A DNA stretch of 10,971 bases. Source: Alphaproteobacteria bacterium. Its GTDB lineage: Bacteria; Pseudomonadota; Alphaproteobacteria; Rhizobiales; Xanthobacteraceae. Of this stretch, positions 1 through 6,711 are shown piece after piece. Under the pieces are notes generated by a model. The model was not told the origin of the DNA and searched no databases. It was given only the letters and a program-made list of their open reading frames with translations. Position 1 is the first letter of the stretch, and the number at the start of each line of letters is the position of its first letter. Both the position numbers and the translations under genes were made by a program. Location: the NCBI GenBank assembly GCA_005884465.1, contig VAZH01000114.1:1-10971 (forward strand), in the 5' to 3' direction.

Positions 1-54
1 CTTGACGACGTGTCGTAACGCGCCTCGAAAGAAGGGTCAAATGACCTCTCACTC

Positions 55-145
55 GTCATGGGCGGGCCTGTCCCGGCCATCCACGTCTTATTTACAGCGC
101 GCTGGTAAAAAGGACGTGGATGCCCGGCACAAGGCCGGGCATGAC
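55..145. repeat. Long palindromic intergenic repeat, copy 1
   Basis: Two 33-base arms (55-87 and 113-145) are inverted repeats of each other with 27 of 33 positions matching, separated by 25 bases. The inner part (ATCCACGTC / GACGTGGAT) pairs perfectly. The right arm is identical over all 33 bases to 5735-5767 in this same window. The element lies just downstream of the histidine phosphatase stop codon at 173-175. I remember repeats of this kind (CCGGCCATCCACGTC type) as frequent between genes in Bradyrhizobium genomes. The remaining bases of 1-172 show no gene I can support, only a small GGTCA-AA-TGACC palindrome near 36-47. Confidence 0.85.
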
Positions 146-172
146 GGCTGATAGGTCGAGGTTCAGCCGCCC

Positions 173-772
173 TTAACTATACTTCCTTAGCCCGCCTTCA
201 CCGAACACATAGACCGCGCCCTGCTCGATGGTCAGGTCGGCGGCGCTGGTGGGCGTTTCGATGCCAAGCGCCACCATCAGCGCCCGTGCCGTGCCGCCGT
301 GAGCCACCGCGACCGTATCCACCAAGACCTGATCATACCAGTCACGCGCCCGGATCTGCACCGAGGCATAGGTCTCGCCGCCCGGAGGCGACACCGTCCA
401 TTTGTCAACCTGACGCCTGGCAAACACCTCGGGATCCCTCGCCTGCATTTGCGCCAGCGTCGAGCCTTCCCAATCACCGTAACCAATCTCGCGCAGCCGA
501 TCGTCGATCGAATAATCGCCCGGCGGCAGCCTCAAGGCTCCCCGCACCAGCTCCATCGTCGACCGTGCGCGACCGAGCGGACTTGCCACGTATGCGAGAG
601 CCTGTTCGCTGCGCCCATCGCGCGCGAACAGATCGGCAAGAATGCCGCCGGCGTGGGCTGCCTGCTTGCGTCCGAGGTGATTGAGCGAAGTATCCTGCGC
701 GCCCTGCAGCCTGCCTTCCGCGTTCCACGCGGTCTCGCCGTGGCGGATGTAGTAGATCGTCGGCGCGGGCAT
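173..772 (-). CDS. Histidine phosphatase family protein (phosphoglycerate mutase-like)
   Basis: This 199-residue protein belongs to the histidine phosphatase superfamily, which transfers or removes phosphate through a phospho-histidine. The RHGET signature sits at residues 10-14, so His11 is the expected nucleophile. An SPLGRAR segment (64-70) supplies a phosphate-binding Arg, REIGYGDWEG (94-103) the probable acid Glu95, and VAHGG (156-160) the second catalytic His158. Length fits the single-domain cofactor-dependent branch. The substrate cannot be read from sequence: phosphoglycerate, a sugar phosphate or a cobalamin intermediate are all possible, and many members are broad phosphatases. The start at 772 is chosen because it sits four bases after an AGG and immediately before the family's N-terminal strand. 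The gene begins 12 bases after the fabI stop, so it is probably transcribed with fabI. Confidence 0.93.
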   Translation of the reverse strand: MPAPTIYYIRHGETAWNAEGRLQGAQDTSLNHLGRKQAAHAGGILADLFARDGRSEQALAYVASPLGRARSTMELVRGALRLPPGDYSIDDRLREIGYGDWEGSTLAQMQARDPEVFARRQVDKWTVSPPGGETYASVQIRARDWYDQVLVDTVAVAHGGTARALMVALGIETPTSAADLTIEQGAVYVFGEGGLRKYS

Positions 773-784
773 CGGACCTGCAAG

Positions 785-1603
785 CTAGTCTTTCGCCAGC
801 GAAATGTCCGGCGCGTCCGGCCGCTTCATGCCGACGACGTGGTAGCCGGAATCGACGTGATGCACCTCGCCGGTGACGGCACGCGACAGATCCGAGAGCA
901 GATACACCGCGCTGTCGCCGACTTCCTCCGTAGTCACGGTGCGGCGCATCGGCGCGTTGTATTCGTTCCACTTCAGAATGTAGCGAAAATCGCCGATGCC
1001 GGACGCCGCCAGTGTCTTGATCGGCCCCGCCGAAATCGCGTTGACGCGAATATTCTTCTCGCCGAGATCGGCCGCGAGATAGCGCACGCTCGCCTCCAGC
1101 GCCGCCTTCGCAACGCCCATCACGTTGTAATGCGGCATCCATTTCTCGGCGCCGTAATAGGTCAGCGTCAGGATCGAGCCGCCGTCGGTCAGAAGCTTTT
1201 CGGCGCGCTGCGCGATCGCGGTCAGCGAGTAGCAGCTGATCAACATGGTCTTGGAAAAATTATCGGCGGTGGTCTCGAGATAGCGGCCGTCGAGTTGATC
1301 CTTGTCGGAGAAGGCGATCGCGTGCACCACGAAGTCGATCTTGCCCCATTTCTCCCTGAGCACGCCGAATACGGCGTCGATGGTCGAGGGATCGGTGACA
1401 TCGCAATGGCCGAGCAGGATGCCGTTGAGTTCCTTGGCGAGCGGCTCGACCCGCTTCTTCAGCGCGTCGCCCTGCCAGGTGAGCGCGATCTCCGCCCCCG
1501 CCGCGTGGCAGGCCCTGGCGATGCCCCAGGCAATCGAGCGGTTGTTGGCGACGCCGAGAATGACCCCGCGCTTGCCCTGCATCAGACCTGAATTTTGCGA
1601 CAT
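785..1603 (-). CDS. fabI: Enoyl-[acyl-carrier-protein] reductase FabI
   Basis: FabI reduces the trans-2-enoyl-ACP double bond with NAD(P)H, the last step of each elongation cycle of type II fatty acid synthesis in the cytoplasm. The 272-residue product has the atypical short-chain dehydrogenase nucleotide loop GVANNRSIAWGIA (17-29). The FabI active site LTYYGAEKWMPHYNVMGVAK (147-166) gives Tyr149 and the Tyr159-x6-Lys166 pair. The AIAFSDKDQLDGRY segment (95-108) matches the substrate loop. The position of E. coli Gly93, known for triclosan resistance substitutions, is Ala97 here, which I take as natural variation. The ATG at 1603 is preferred over an in-frame TTG at 1615 because a GGA lies seven bases upstream and the homologous N-terminus begins here. 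It leads the probable fabI-phosphatase operon. Rhizobia often carry more than one enoyl reductase, so this may be one of several. Confidence 0.97.
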   Translation of the reverse strand: MSQNSGLMQGKRGVILGVANNRSIAWGIARACHAAGAEIALTWQGDALKKRVEPLAKELNGILLGHCDVTDPSTIDAVFGVLREKWGKIDFVVHAIAFSDKDQLDGRYLETTADNFSKTMLISCYSLTAIAQRAEKLLTDGGSILTLTYYGAEKWMPHYNVMGVAKAALEASVRYLAADLGEKNIRVNAISAGPIKTLAASGIGDFRYILKWNEYNAPMRRTVTTEEVGDSAVYLLSDLSRAVTGEVHHVDSGYHVVGMKRPDAPDISLAKD

Positions 1604-1643
1604 GTAAGTTTCCAATCGGACCTTGATCAGCTCTCGGGTACAC

Positions 1644-1691
1644 CAGCCCTCCCGGCCGGTACAGCCCCAAATCCGCTGCCGGTCCGGGCTG
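1644..1691. promoter_or_regulatory. Imperfect dyad in the fabI / sigma-factor intergenic region
   Basis: Outer arms CAGCCC (1644-1649) and GGGCTG (1686-1691) pair, and inner CCGG-TA-CAGC pairs with GCTG-CCGG apart from a two-base bulge, giving a long GC-rich stem. It lies 40 bases upstream of the fabI ATG and about 50 bases upstream of the first possible sigma-factor start. It could be an operator or an RNA structure in the fabI leader. No T-run follows on either strand, so it is not a classic terminator. Function is inferred from position only. Confidence 0.35.
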
Positions 1692-1799
1692 TTTGCCTCG
1701 CAACCTTAATAGCCGGAATAGTCGCGGCATTTCGGTGTTATGTTGGACAAGGCGTTGGCGCACTTTGACGCCTACCGGACACGCTATGATCGAGCGTCA

Positions 1800-2288
1800 A
1801 TGACTGCATTTCGCGAGAGTATCGAAGCCATGATCCCGGCCCTGCGCCGCTACGCGCGCGCACTGGCGCGCGATGCCGACGTCGCCGACGATCTGGTGCA
1901 GGATACGCTGGTGCGGGCGCTGCGCTCGGAACGGCTGTTTCTGGGCGGCGACGTCAGGAGCTGGCTCTATACCATCCTGACCAACCTCAACAAGAACCGG
2001 CGGCGATCGCTGGCGCGACGGCCGCAATTCATGCCGCTGCTCGACAATAATCCCGACGCCAGCGGGACCGAAGCAGAGGGCCGCGATATCGCCCGGGCGC
2101 TCGCAACGCTGGTGGAGGAGCAGCGCGCGGTGCTGCTGCTGGTGATGCTGGAAGGATTGAGCTATCGCGAGGTCGCCGACATTCAGGGCGTGCCGATCGG
2201 GACCGTGATGTCGCGACTCGCCCGCGCCCGCGCCCACGTGAAAGCCTCGCTTGAGGGCGAACGCCCGGCGCTGCGGCGGGTGAAATGA
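1800..2288 (+). CDS. ECF-family RNA polymerase sigma factor
   Basis: This is a sigma-70 family factor of the extracytoplasmic-function type with only regions 2 and 4. Region 2 covers about residues 11-75 (ALARDADVADDLVQDTLVRALR, then DVRSWLYTILTNLNKNRRR, which would contact core polymerase and the -10). Region 4 covers about 98-150, with the helix-turn-helix SYREVADIQGVPIGTVMSRLARAR that should read the -35. From the ATG at 1800 the product is 162 residues, usual for the class. An in-frame ATG at 1740 would add 20 residues unlike the family N-terminus. Neither start has a strong ribosome binding site, so the choice rests on the domain boundary. The gene is divergent from fabI and followed by a membrane anti-sigma gene, the standard pairing. 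I could not identify a convincing autoregulated ECF promoter upstream. Confidence 0.93.
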   Translation: MTAFRESIEAMIPALRRYARALARDADVADDLVQDTLVRALRSERLFLGGDVRSWLYTILTNLNKNRRRSLARRPQFMPLLDNNPDASGTEAEGRDIARALATLVEEQRAVLLLVMLEGLSYREVADIQGVPIGTVMSRLARARAHVKASLEGERPALRRVK

Positions 2289-2404
2289 TGGCAAGTAATA
2301 TGCATGTGGATGTGATGAACGAGTTTAGGCCGCGACGGTTTTCTTGTCTTTCCTCCCTGCGGGCAAAGAAATGGCTACCGGACGGCAAGCAATTTTCAAT
2401 TTAG
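2288..2404 (+). CDS. Possible 38-residue ORF coupled to the sigma factor stop
   Basis: An ATG overlaps the sigma-factor stop codon by one base (TGATG) and opens a frame of 38 codons ending in TAG at 2402-2404, before the anti-sigma ATG at 2425. The product, beginning MASNMHVDVMNEF and ending KKWLPDGKQFSI, resembles nothing I know. The overlap would permit translational coupling, but the frame is short and may simply be spacer. Base composition here is lower in GC than the flanking genes, which argues against coding. Confidence 0.12.
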   Translation: MASNMHVDVMNEFRPRRFSCLSSLRAKKWLPDGKQFSI

Positions 2405-2424
2405 ATTAGACAGAGACAACGACC

Positions 2425-3195
2425 ATGAGCGATCCAAAGATTCCCGTCACCGAAGACGAGCTGCACGCCTACGTCGACAACGAATTACCGGCGGAGCGTC
2501 GCGGCGACGTCGAAGCATGGCTCGCAACGCACCCTGACGATGCCGAGCGGGTGCGATCGTGGCGCACGATGGCAGACGCGCTGCATGCGCGCTACGACGC
2601 CATCGCCGACGAGCCGATACCCAGGCGGCTTGAGATCGAGCGGCTGGTACGGCAGCCGCGCAAATGGATCTACGGCGTGATCGCCGCGGCGCTGGTGGGG
2701 TTCATCGCCGGCGGCGGTGTCGGCTGGCTGGCGCATGGCGTGGCCGCTTCGCCGTCGACATTCCAGAATTTCACGCTGGATGCGCTGGACGCCCACCGGC
2801 TCTACGTGGTCGAGGTTCGCCATCCGGTCGAGGTGCCTGGCAGCGAACGCGCGCATTTGCAGCAATGGCTGACCAAGCGCTGCGGCTGGGACGTACGCGC
2901 ACCGGAATTGGACGCGACCGGGTTGAAGCTCGTCGGCGGCCGGCTGTTGCCCGGCCCTACCGGCCCTGCATCGTTTCTGATGTATGAGAGCGCATCGGGC
3001 GAGCGCTTCACGATCTACACCGCGCGCGCGGCAGCCGGGACGACGCAGATGCGCTATGCCAGGCAGGATAAGGATGGCGCGCTGTTTTGGGCCGAGCGTG
3101 GCGTGGCCTATGTGGTCAGCGGCAGCAGCGACCGCGAGCGCCTGACTCAGGTCGCGCGCCTGGTCTACGACCAGACCGAGAAGAGCGGCGGGTGA
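2425..3195 (+). CDS. Membrane anti-sigma factor
   Basis: This 256-residue protein probably holds the preceding ECF sigma factor inactive at the inner membrane. Its N-terminus (ELHAYVDNELPAERRGDVEAWL, about residues 12-33) is the helical opening common to anti-sigma factors of alphaproteobacteria. A single hydrophobic helix at about 82-105 (WIYGVIAAALVGFIAGGGVG), preceded by Arg/Lys, would place residues 1-80 in the cytoplasm and about 150 residues in the periplasm. The HxxxCxxC zinc motif of ZAS-type anti-sigma factors is absent: His14 is present but no CxxC follows. The periplasmic half has few cysteines and no fold I recognise, and may be the signal-sensing part. It lies 136 bases after the sigma gene, same strand, so the two are probably co-transcribed. 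Confidence 0.88.
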   Translation: MSDPKIPVTEDELHAYVDNELPAERRGDVEAWLATHPDDAERVRSWRTMADALHARYDAIADEPIPRRLEIERLVRQPRKWIYGVIAAALVGFIAGGGVGWLAHGVAASPSTFQNFTLDALDAHRLYVVEVRHPVEVPGSERAHLQQWLTKRCGWDVRAPELDATGLKLVGGRLLPGPTGPASFLMYESASGERFTIYTARAAAGTTQMRYARQDKDGALFWAERGVAYVVSGSSDRERLTQVARLVYDQTEKSGG

Positions 3196-3329
3196 GGCGA
3201 ATCAAGTGCATCACAGCCGTTGTCCCAATTCCGACATTGAAAATCTGGAATCAAGACATCGACGCGTCTCAAAATCGCACCGGGTGATCACGCGAAAATG
3301 AGAAGCGTTCGATCCGCCGATCGACGCGA

Positions 3330-3386
3330 GCGGCCTCGATCGGGGTTTAGTACCGCGCTGGTCCCCCTTTCGAGGCCGCACCTTTT
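3330..3386 (+). terminator. Hairpin terminator candidate after the anti-sigma gene
   Basis: A perfect 10-base inverted repeat, GCGGCCTCGA (3330-3339) with TCGAGGCCGC (3370-3379), is extended inside by GGGG/CCCC pairing and followed by ACC then TTTT (3383-3386). It lies between convergent genes (anti-sigma on plus, DnaJ-like on minus). The T-run is short and the loop is large, so termination efficiency is uncertain. It faces the plus strand; no T-run follows on minus. The rest of 3196-3403 shows no gene. Confidence 0.5.
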
Positions 3387-3403
3387 CGGCTGGCTTGAAG
3401 CGA

Positions 3404-4363
3404 TCAGCTAAGATCGCCGCGCGGATTGTAGGGGTGTCCGTCGCGCCACTTCTGCATCAACGTCTCGAGTTCGGCATCGTTCCCGTCCGGAAGCATGATG
3501 CGGGTGGTGACGAACAGGTCGCCGGTACCGCCGTTCGCTTTCGGCAATCCCTTGCCCTTCAGGCGAAAGGTGCGGCCGCTCGAGGTGTTCTTCGGTATCG
3601 ACAGTTCGACCGCGCTGCCGAGCGTCGGCACGCGAACCTTGCCGCCGAGCACGGCTTCATACAGCGTGATCGGCAGATCGATGCGAAGGTCGCTGCCGTC
3701 GACCTTGAAGAATGGATGTGGCGCGATATTGACCGTAATCAGGAGATCGCCAGGGCGGTGGCCGGGCGCCGTCTCGCCCTGCCCCTTCAGCCGGATCTGC
3801 TGACCCGCCGCTACACCGGCGGGAATCTTGACATTGAGTTCCTTGCCGGTCGGCAGCCGGACGCGTTTCTCCACGCCCTTCACCGCTTCCTCCAACGATA
3901 CCGTCATCGCGACGCTGAGATCGAGATCGAGCGCGATCCCCCCGGTGTCGAACTCGAAGGTCGTGCCGCCTCCGCCGGGCCGCGCGCCTCGCGCCGCGGC
4001 GCCGCCGAACATGCTGTTGAGGATGTCCTCGAAACCGCCGCCGCCAAAGCCGCCGGGGCCGGCGCCGCCGGTGCGGAATGTGTGGGTCTCAAAACCGCCG
4101 CGCCCGCGCGGGTCGCCGCCGGGAAAGCCCTGGAAGCGCGGCTTGCCCTCGGCGTCGATTTCGCCGCGGTCGAACTGCTTGCGCTTGTCCTCGTCGCCGA
4201 TGATCTCGTTGGCCGAATTGATCTCGGAAAACCGCGCCGCGGCTTTCGGATCGTTCTTGTTGTTGTCGGGGTGATGCTTCTTGGCAAGCTTGCGATAGGC
4301 GCTCTTGATCGCCGCCGCGCTGGCGCCCCGCGGCACCCCCAAGACCTCATAGGGGTCGCGCAT
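3404..4363 (-). CDS. DnaJ / CbpA-type co-chaperone (J domain, no zinc finger)
   Basis: This 319-residue Hsp40 stimulates the ATPase of DnaK and delivers unfolded substrates to it in the cytoplasm. A J domain spans about residues 3-68 with the essential HPD tripeptide at 31-33. It is followed by a long Gly/Phe/Arg-rich linker (about 75-135, with runs such as GGAGPGGFGGGG) and then two C-terminal beta-sandwich substrate-binding domains (about 150-310). The four CxxCxGxG repeats of class I DnaJ are absent, so this is a class II (CbpA-like) protein rather than the housekeeping DnaJ. The ATG at 4363 follows an AAAGGAG nine bases upstream, a good ribosome binding site. The lipoprotein-like gene lies 107 bases upstream on the same strand, so they may share a transcript. 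Confidence 0.95.
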   Translation of the reverse strand: MRDPYEVLGVPRGASAAAIKSAYRKLAKKHHPDNNKNDPKAAARFSEINSANEIIGDEDKRKQFDRGEIDAEGKPRFQGFPGGDPRGRGGFETHTFRTGGAGPGGFGGGGFEDILNSMFGGAAARGARPGGGGTTFEFDTGGIALDLDLSVAMTVSLEEAVKGVEKRVRLPTGKELNVKIPAGVAAGQQIRLKGQGETAPGHRPGDLLITVNIAPHPFFKVDGSDLRIDLPITLYEAVLGGKVRVPTLGSAVELSIPKNTSSGRTFRLKGKGLPKANGGTGDLFVTTRIMLPDGNDAELETLMQKWRDGHPYNPRGDLS

Positions 4364-4470
4364 CCGTCAGGTCTCCTTTATGGGAAATCGGATGTTAAAC
4401 TCCGGGCTGCTCGCCCAATTCGGTTTGATCTGGGGTCTTCGTGGCATTTTTGCAACGGGATGGCGAGCCC

Positions 4471-4902
4471 TCAACCCCGTCTCCACGGCTTCAATGTATG
4501 AATTTCCCAGCTTCCATGGTCGGTCCGGCAGGCAGCCCCCTCCAACCAGCGTTCCGACCGGCCGTTGACATAGCTCGCCAGAAAATCCCGGCAGGTGCGC
4601 CCGTCCGAGGAATAGGCCTGGGCCAGCGGCGTCACCGAACCCCGCGCGCCGGTCTCGGGATTTTCCCAGGGCTGGCTGGAATCCTTGTCACCCTTGGTCA
4701 GCACGTCCGAGGCGGCGTTGCGGGCAAAGGCAAGATCGCTGTCGGTGGGTGTCCGCACGGTGGCCGGGGTCCCCCCAATCGAACTCGTAGCCTCGTTGTC
4801 GTCCATCCTGGCGAAGGCACCATCGGGGCGAGACAGGCTGCAGCCGCCCGAGCCGACGCCGATTAGAATCAATGTCATCACCGCCCCCGCCGGCCCGATC
4901 AC
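4471..4902 (-). CDS. Putative lipoprotein, rickettsial surface-protein-like (RT0821/Lpp0805 type)
   Basis: The C-terminal half ([17 protein letters not shown], then [29 protein letters not shown] and [12 protein letters not shown]) reads like the small outer-envelope proteins annotated as the RT0821/Lpp0805 surface family, of unknown function. Near the N-terminus a hydrophobic stretch [13 protein letters not shown] ends in a likely lipobox Cys, so it is probably a lipid-anchored envelope protein. The frame stays open to 5151, but that part would overlap divergent pdxH. I place the start at the GTG at 4902 (143 residues). An ATG at 4878 (135 residues) is equally possible but leaves a signal peptide without a basic residue. 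Two Cys (in TCRDF and AACRT) could form a disulfide. Identity is moderate confidence, the start low. Confidence 0.75.
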   Translation of the reverse strand: MIGPAGAVMTLILIGVGSGGCSLSRPDGAFARMDDNEATSSIGGTPATVRTPTDSDLAFARNAASDVLTKGDKDSSQPWENPETGARGSVTPLAQAYSSDGRTCRDFLASYVNGRSERWLEGAACRTDHGSWEIHTLKPWRRG

Positions 4903-4928
4903 CGATAGGCCAACGCGTCCCCATGTCC

Positions 4929-4959
4929 TATATAGGGCAAGCCTGCATGGGCACTGCAA
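4929..4959 (-). promoter_or_regulatory. Candidate promoter for the lipoprotein gene
   Basis: On the minus strand TTGCAG (4959-4954) is separated by 19 bases from TATATA (4934-4929), resembling -35 and -10 elements with a slightly long spacer. The -10 lies inside a perfect palindrome CCTATATAGG (4927-4936), so it could also serve pdxH in the opposite direction, although no matching -35 is seen there. Transcription from it would begin near 4920, compatible with the GTG at 4902 or ATG at 4878 and not with longer starts. Confidence 0.3.
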
Positions 4960-5002
4960 CGCGCTCTGGACCGCGGGCGGATGCAATTCGGGGACTCCGG
5001 AA

Positions 5003-5644
5003 ATGGCCGACACGACCTCCATCAAACACCCGACACCATTAACATCCGGTGATTTCACCGATGCCGAGGAGCCGTTTGCGCTGTTTGGCGACTGGTTCGC
5101 GGAAGCCGTGAAGGCCGAGCCCAGCGATCCCAACGCCATGTCGCTCGCCACCGTCGATGCCGAGGGCCTTCCCGACGTCCGAATGGTGCTGATGAAGGGC
5201 TACGACGCCGACGGTTTCGTGTTCTACAGCCACATCGCCAGCCAGAAGGGCCGCCAATTGGCCGCAAATCCCAAGGCCGCATTGCTGTTTCACTGGAAGT
5301 CGCTGCGCCGGCAGGTCCGCATCCGCGGCAAGGTGTCGCCGGTGAGCGAAGCGGAGGCCGACGCCTATTTCGCGACCAGGCCGAAACAGGCCCAGATCGG
5401 AGCCTGGGCCAGCAAGCAGTCGCAGCCGCTGGAAAGCCGTTTTGCCTTCGAACAGGCGATCGCCAAGGTCGCCGCCAAGCACATCATCGGGGAAGTGCCG
5501 CGCCCGCAGGGATGGAGCGGCTGGCGGATCGTGCCCGCACAATTCGAATTCTGGCACGACCGGCCGTTTCGCCTGCACGACCGCCTCGAATTTCGCCGCG
5601 CGGCGCCGGGCCAGCCATGGTCCAAGACCCGGCTTTATCCATAG
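5003..5644 (+). CDS. pdxH: Pyridoxamine 5'-phosphate oxidase
   Basis: PdxH oxidises pyridoxine or pyridoxamine 5'-phosphate to pyridoxal 5'-phosphate with FMN and oxygen, the final or salvage step of vitamin B6 supply in the cytoplasm. The 213-residue product has the expected order: [23 protein letters not shown] (FMN phosphate-binding Arg and Lys), [28 protein letters not shown], the RQVRIRGKV strand, and the signature C-terminus [25 protein letters not shown] and W-x3-RLYP. That tail closes the active site. Length is normal. The ATG at 5003 is chosen because homology begins just after it and a GGGGACTCCGGAA purine-rich stretch precedes it. The longer open frame from 4685 is antisense to the lipoprotein gene. 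The gene is divergent from that lipoprotein gene. Confidence 0.97.
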   Translation: MADTTSIKHPTPLTSGDFTDAEEPFALFGDWFAEAVKAEPSDPNAMSLATVDAEGLPDVRMVLMKGYDADGFVFYSHIASQKGRQLAANPKAALLFHWKSLRRQVRIRGKVSPVSEAEADAYFATRPKQAQIGAWASKQSQPLESRFAFEQAIAKVAAKHIIGEVPRPQGWSGWRIVPAQFEFWHDRPFRLHDRLEFRRAAPGQPWSKTRLYP

Positions 5645-5652
5645 AGTAAGTC

Positions 5653-5767
5653 GTCCTGGCCGGGCTAAAGCGCGAAGCGCGTCTTTGTACTAAATGTCCC
5701 GGCCATCCACGTCTTTACTCGCAACCAGTTTGAAGACGTGGATGCCCGGCACAAGGCCGGGCATGAC
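5653..5767. repeat. Long palindromic intergenic repeat, copy 2 (with interrupted left arm)
   Basis: The right arm 5735-5767 is identical over 33 bases to 113-145. The left arm is present in two pieces, about 5653-5665 and 5695-5713, separated by 29 bases (5666-5694) that contain their own small self-complementary stretch around GCGCGAAGCGCG. The inner CCATCCACGTCTT pairs with AAGACGTGGATG. The element starts nine bases after the pdxH stop and ends about 20 bases before the next gene, so it could end or stabilise the pdxH message. Confidence 0.85.
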
Positions 5768-5787
5768 AGAGAACGAGAGAACCGTTT

Positions 5788-6540
5788 ATGCCGAATTCTG
5801 CCAACACGCCGCGGCGCACGCTGCTCCTGACCGGCGCCAGCCGCGGCATCGGCCATGCGACCGTGATCCGCTTTTCCAGCGCCGGCTGGCGCGTCATCAC
5901 CTGTTCGCGGCACCCCTTCCCGGAAGACTGCCCATGGGACGCCGGGCCAGAGGATCATATCCAGGTCGACCTTGCCGACCACGCCGACACCACGCGGGCG
6001 ATTGCGGAAATCCGCGAGCGGCTGGAAGGCGGCGCGTTGCACGCGCTGGTCAACAACGCCGCGATTTCTCCGAAGGCGGGAGGCGGCGGGCGGCTCGGCT
6101 CGATCGATACCGATATCGACACCTGGAGCCATGTGTTCAGGGTTAATTTCTTCGCGCCGATCATGATGGCGCGCGGGTTGATCGAGGAACTGAAGGCCGC
6201 GAAGGGCTCGGTGGTGAACGTCACCTCGATCGCGGGTTCCCGCGTTCATCCATTCGCGGGAGCGGCATATGCGACCTCGAAGGCGGCGCTGGCCTCATTG
6301 ACCCGCGAGATGGCCTCGGATTTCGGCCGCATCGGCATCCGGGTCAATTCGATCGCGCCGGGCGAAATCGACACCTCGATCCTGTCGCCGGGCACCGAGA
6401 AGATCGTCGAGCAGCAGATCCCGCTGCACCGGCTCGGCACGCCGGACGAAGTCGCGAAAATCATCTACGTGTTGTGCACGGAGACGAGTTCCTACGTGAA
6501 CGGCGCCGAAATCCATATCAACGGCGGCCAGCACGTGTAG
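5788..6540 (+). CDS. Short-chain dehydrogenase/reductase (SDR)
   Basis: This 250-residue NAD(P)-dependent oxidoreductase has the classical SDR layout. The cofactor loop TGASRGIG is at 15-22, with Arg19 hinting at NADP(H) preference. NNAA is at 89-92, and the catalytic set is Asn120, Ser147 (VTSIAG), Tyr161 and Lys165 (YATSK). PGEID at 191-195 and the C-terminal YVNGAEIHINGGQ are standard. The substrate cannot be read; a 3-oxoacyl or small alcohol/ketone substrate is possible, and annotation as FabG would be over-precise. The ATG at 5788 follows a weak GAGAG. The N-terminal ten residues are short of motif, as usual. It lies downstream of pdxH with repeat copy 2 between, so shared transcription is uncertain. 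Confidence 0.93.
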   Translation: MPNSANTPRRTLLLTGASRGIGHATVIRFSSAGWRVITCSRHPFPEDCPWDAGPEDHIQVDLADHADTTRAIAEIRERLEGGALHALVNNAAISPKAGGGGRLGSIDTDIDTWSHVFRVNFFAPIMMARGLIEELKAAKGSVVNVTSIAGSRVHPFAGAAYATSKAALASLTREMASDFGRIGIRVNSIAPGEIDTSILSPGTEKIVEQQIPLHRLGTPDEVAKIIYVLCTETSSYVNGAEIHINGGQHV

Positions 6541-6555
6541 GGCCAGGCGGGCCAA

Positions 6556-6688
6556 GCCACTTCCATCATTGCGAGCCAACGGGTCGGCGCAAAGCGCCGT
6601 CCGATGACAAGCTCCGCGCAGCAATCCAGGCTTCAAACAAAGACTGGATTGTTTCGTCGCTTGCGCTCCTCGCAATGACGGAAGTGGC
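6556..6688. repeat. Palindromic intergenic repeat, second family
   Basis: The ends are a 20-base inverted repeat with one mismatch (6556-6575 against 6669-6688; GCCACTTCC, then TCATTGCGAG on the left). Inside, GCAATCCAG at about 6622-6630 pairs with CTGGATTG at about 6644-6651, so the whole 133 bases can fold into one long branched hairpin. It starts 15 bases after the SDR stop and ends about 24 bases before the small minus-strand gene. I remember CATTGCGAG...CTCGCAATG elements as common in Bradyrhizobium. It may act as a transcript end between these two convergent genes. Confidence 0.8.
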
Positions 6689-6711
6689 CTCGGGAAAGCG
6701 AAGAACTTCCA

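Noticed and set aside
299..1591. 430-codon open frame on plus, antisense to the phosphatase and fabI
   Set aside because: It mirrors two well-recognised minus-strand genes; the Arg/His-rich product has no domain and long antisense frames are expected in GC-rich coding DNA.
3395..4501. 368-codon open frame on plus, antisense to the DnaJ-like gene
   Set aside because: It lies opposite a clear J-domain protein, and its composition (Arg/Ala-rich, no motif) is that of a shadow frame.
4685..5002. N-terminal extension of pdxH in the same frame
   Set aside because: The extension is antisense to the lipoprotein gene and precedes the normal PdxH N-terminus; a 213-residue product already has full family length.
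113..5767. Identical 33-base units considered as CRISPR-like repeats
   Set aside because: Only two copies, more than 5 kb apart, each part of a larger palindrome at a gene end; no spacer array and no cas genes.
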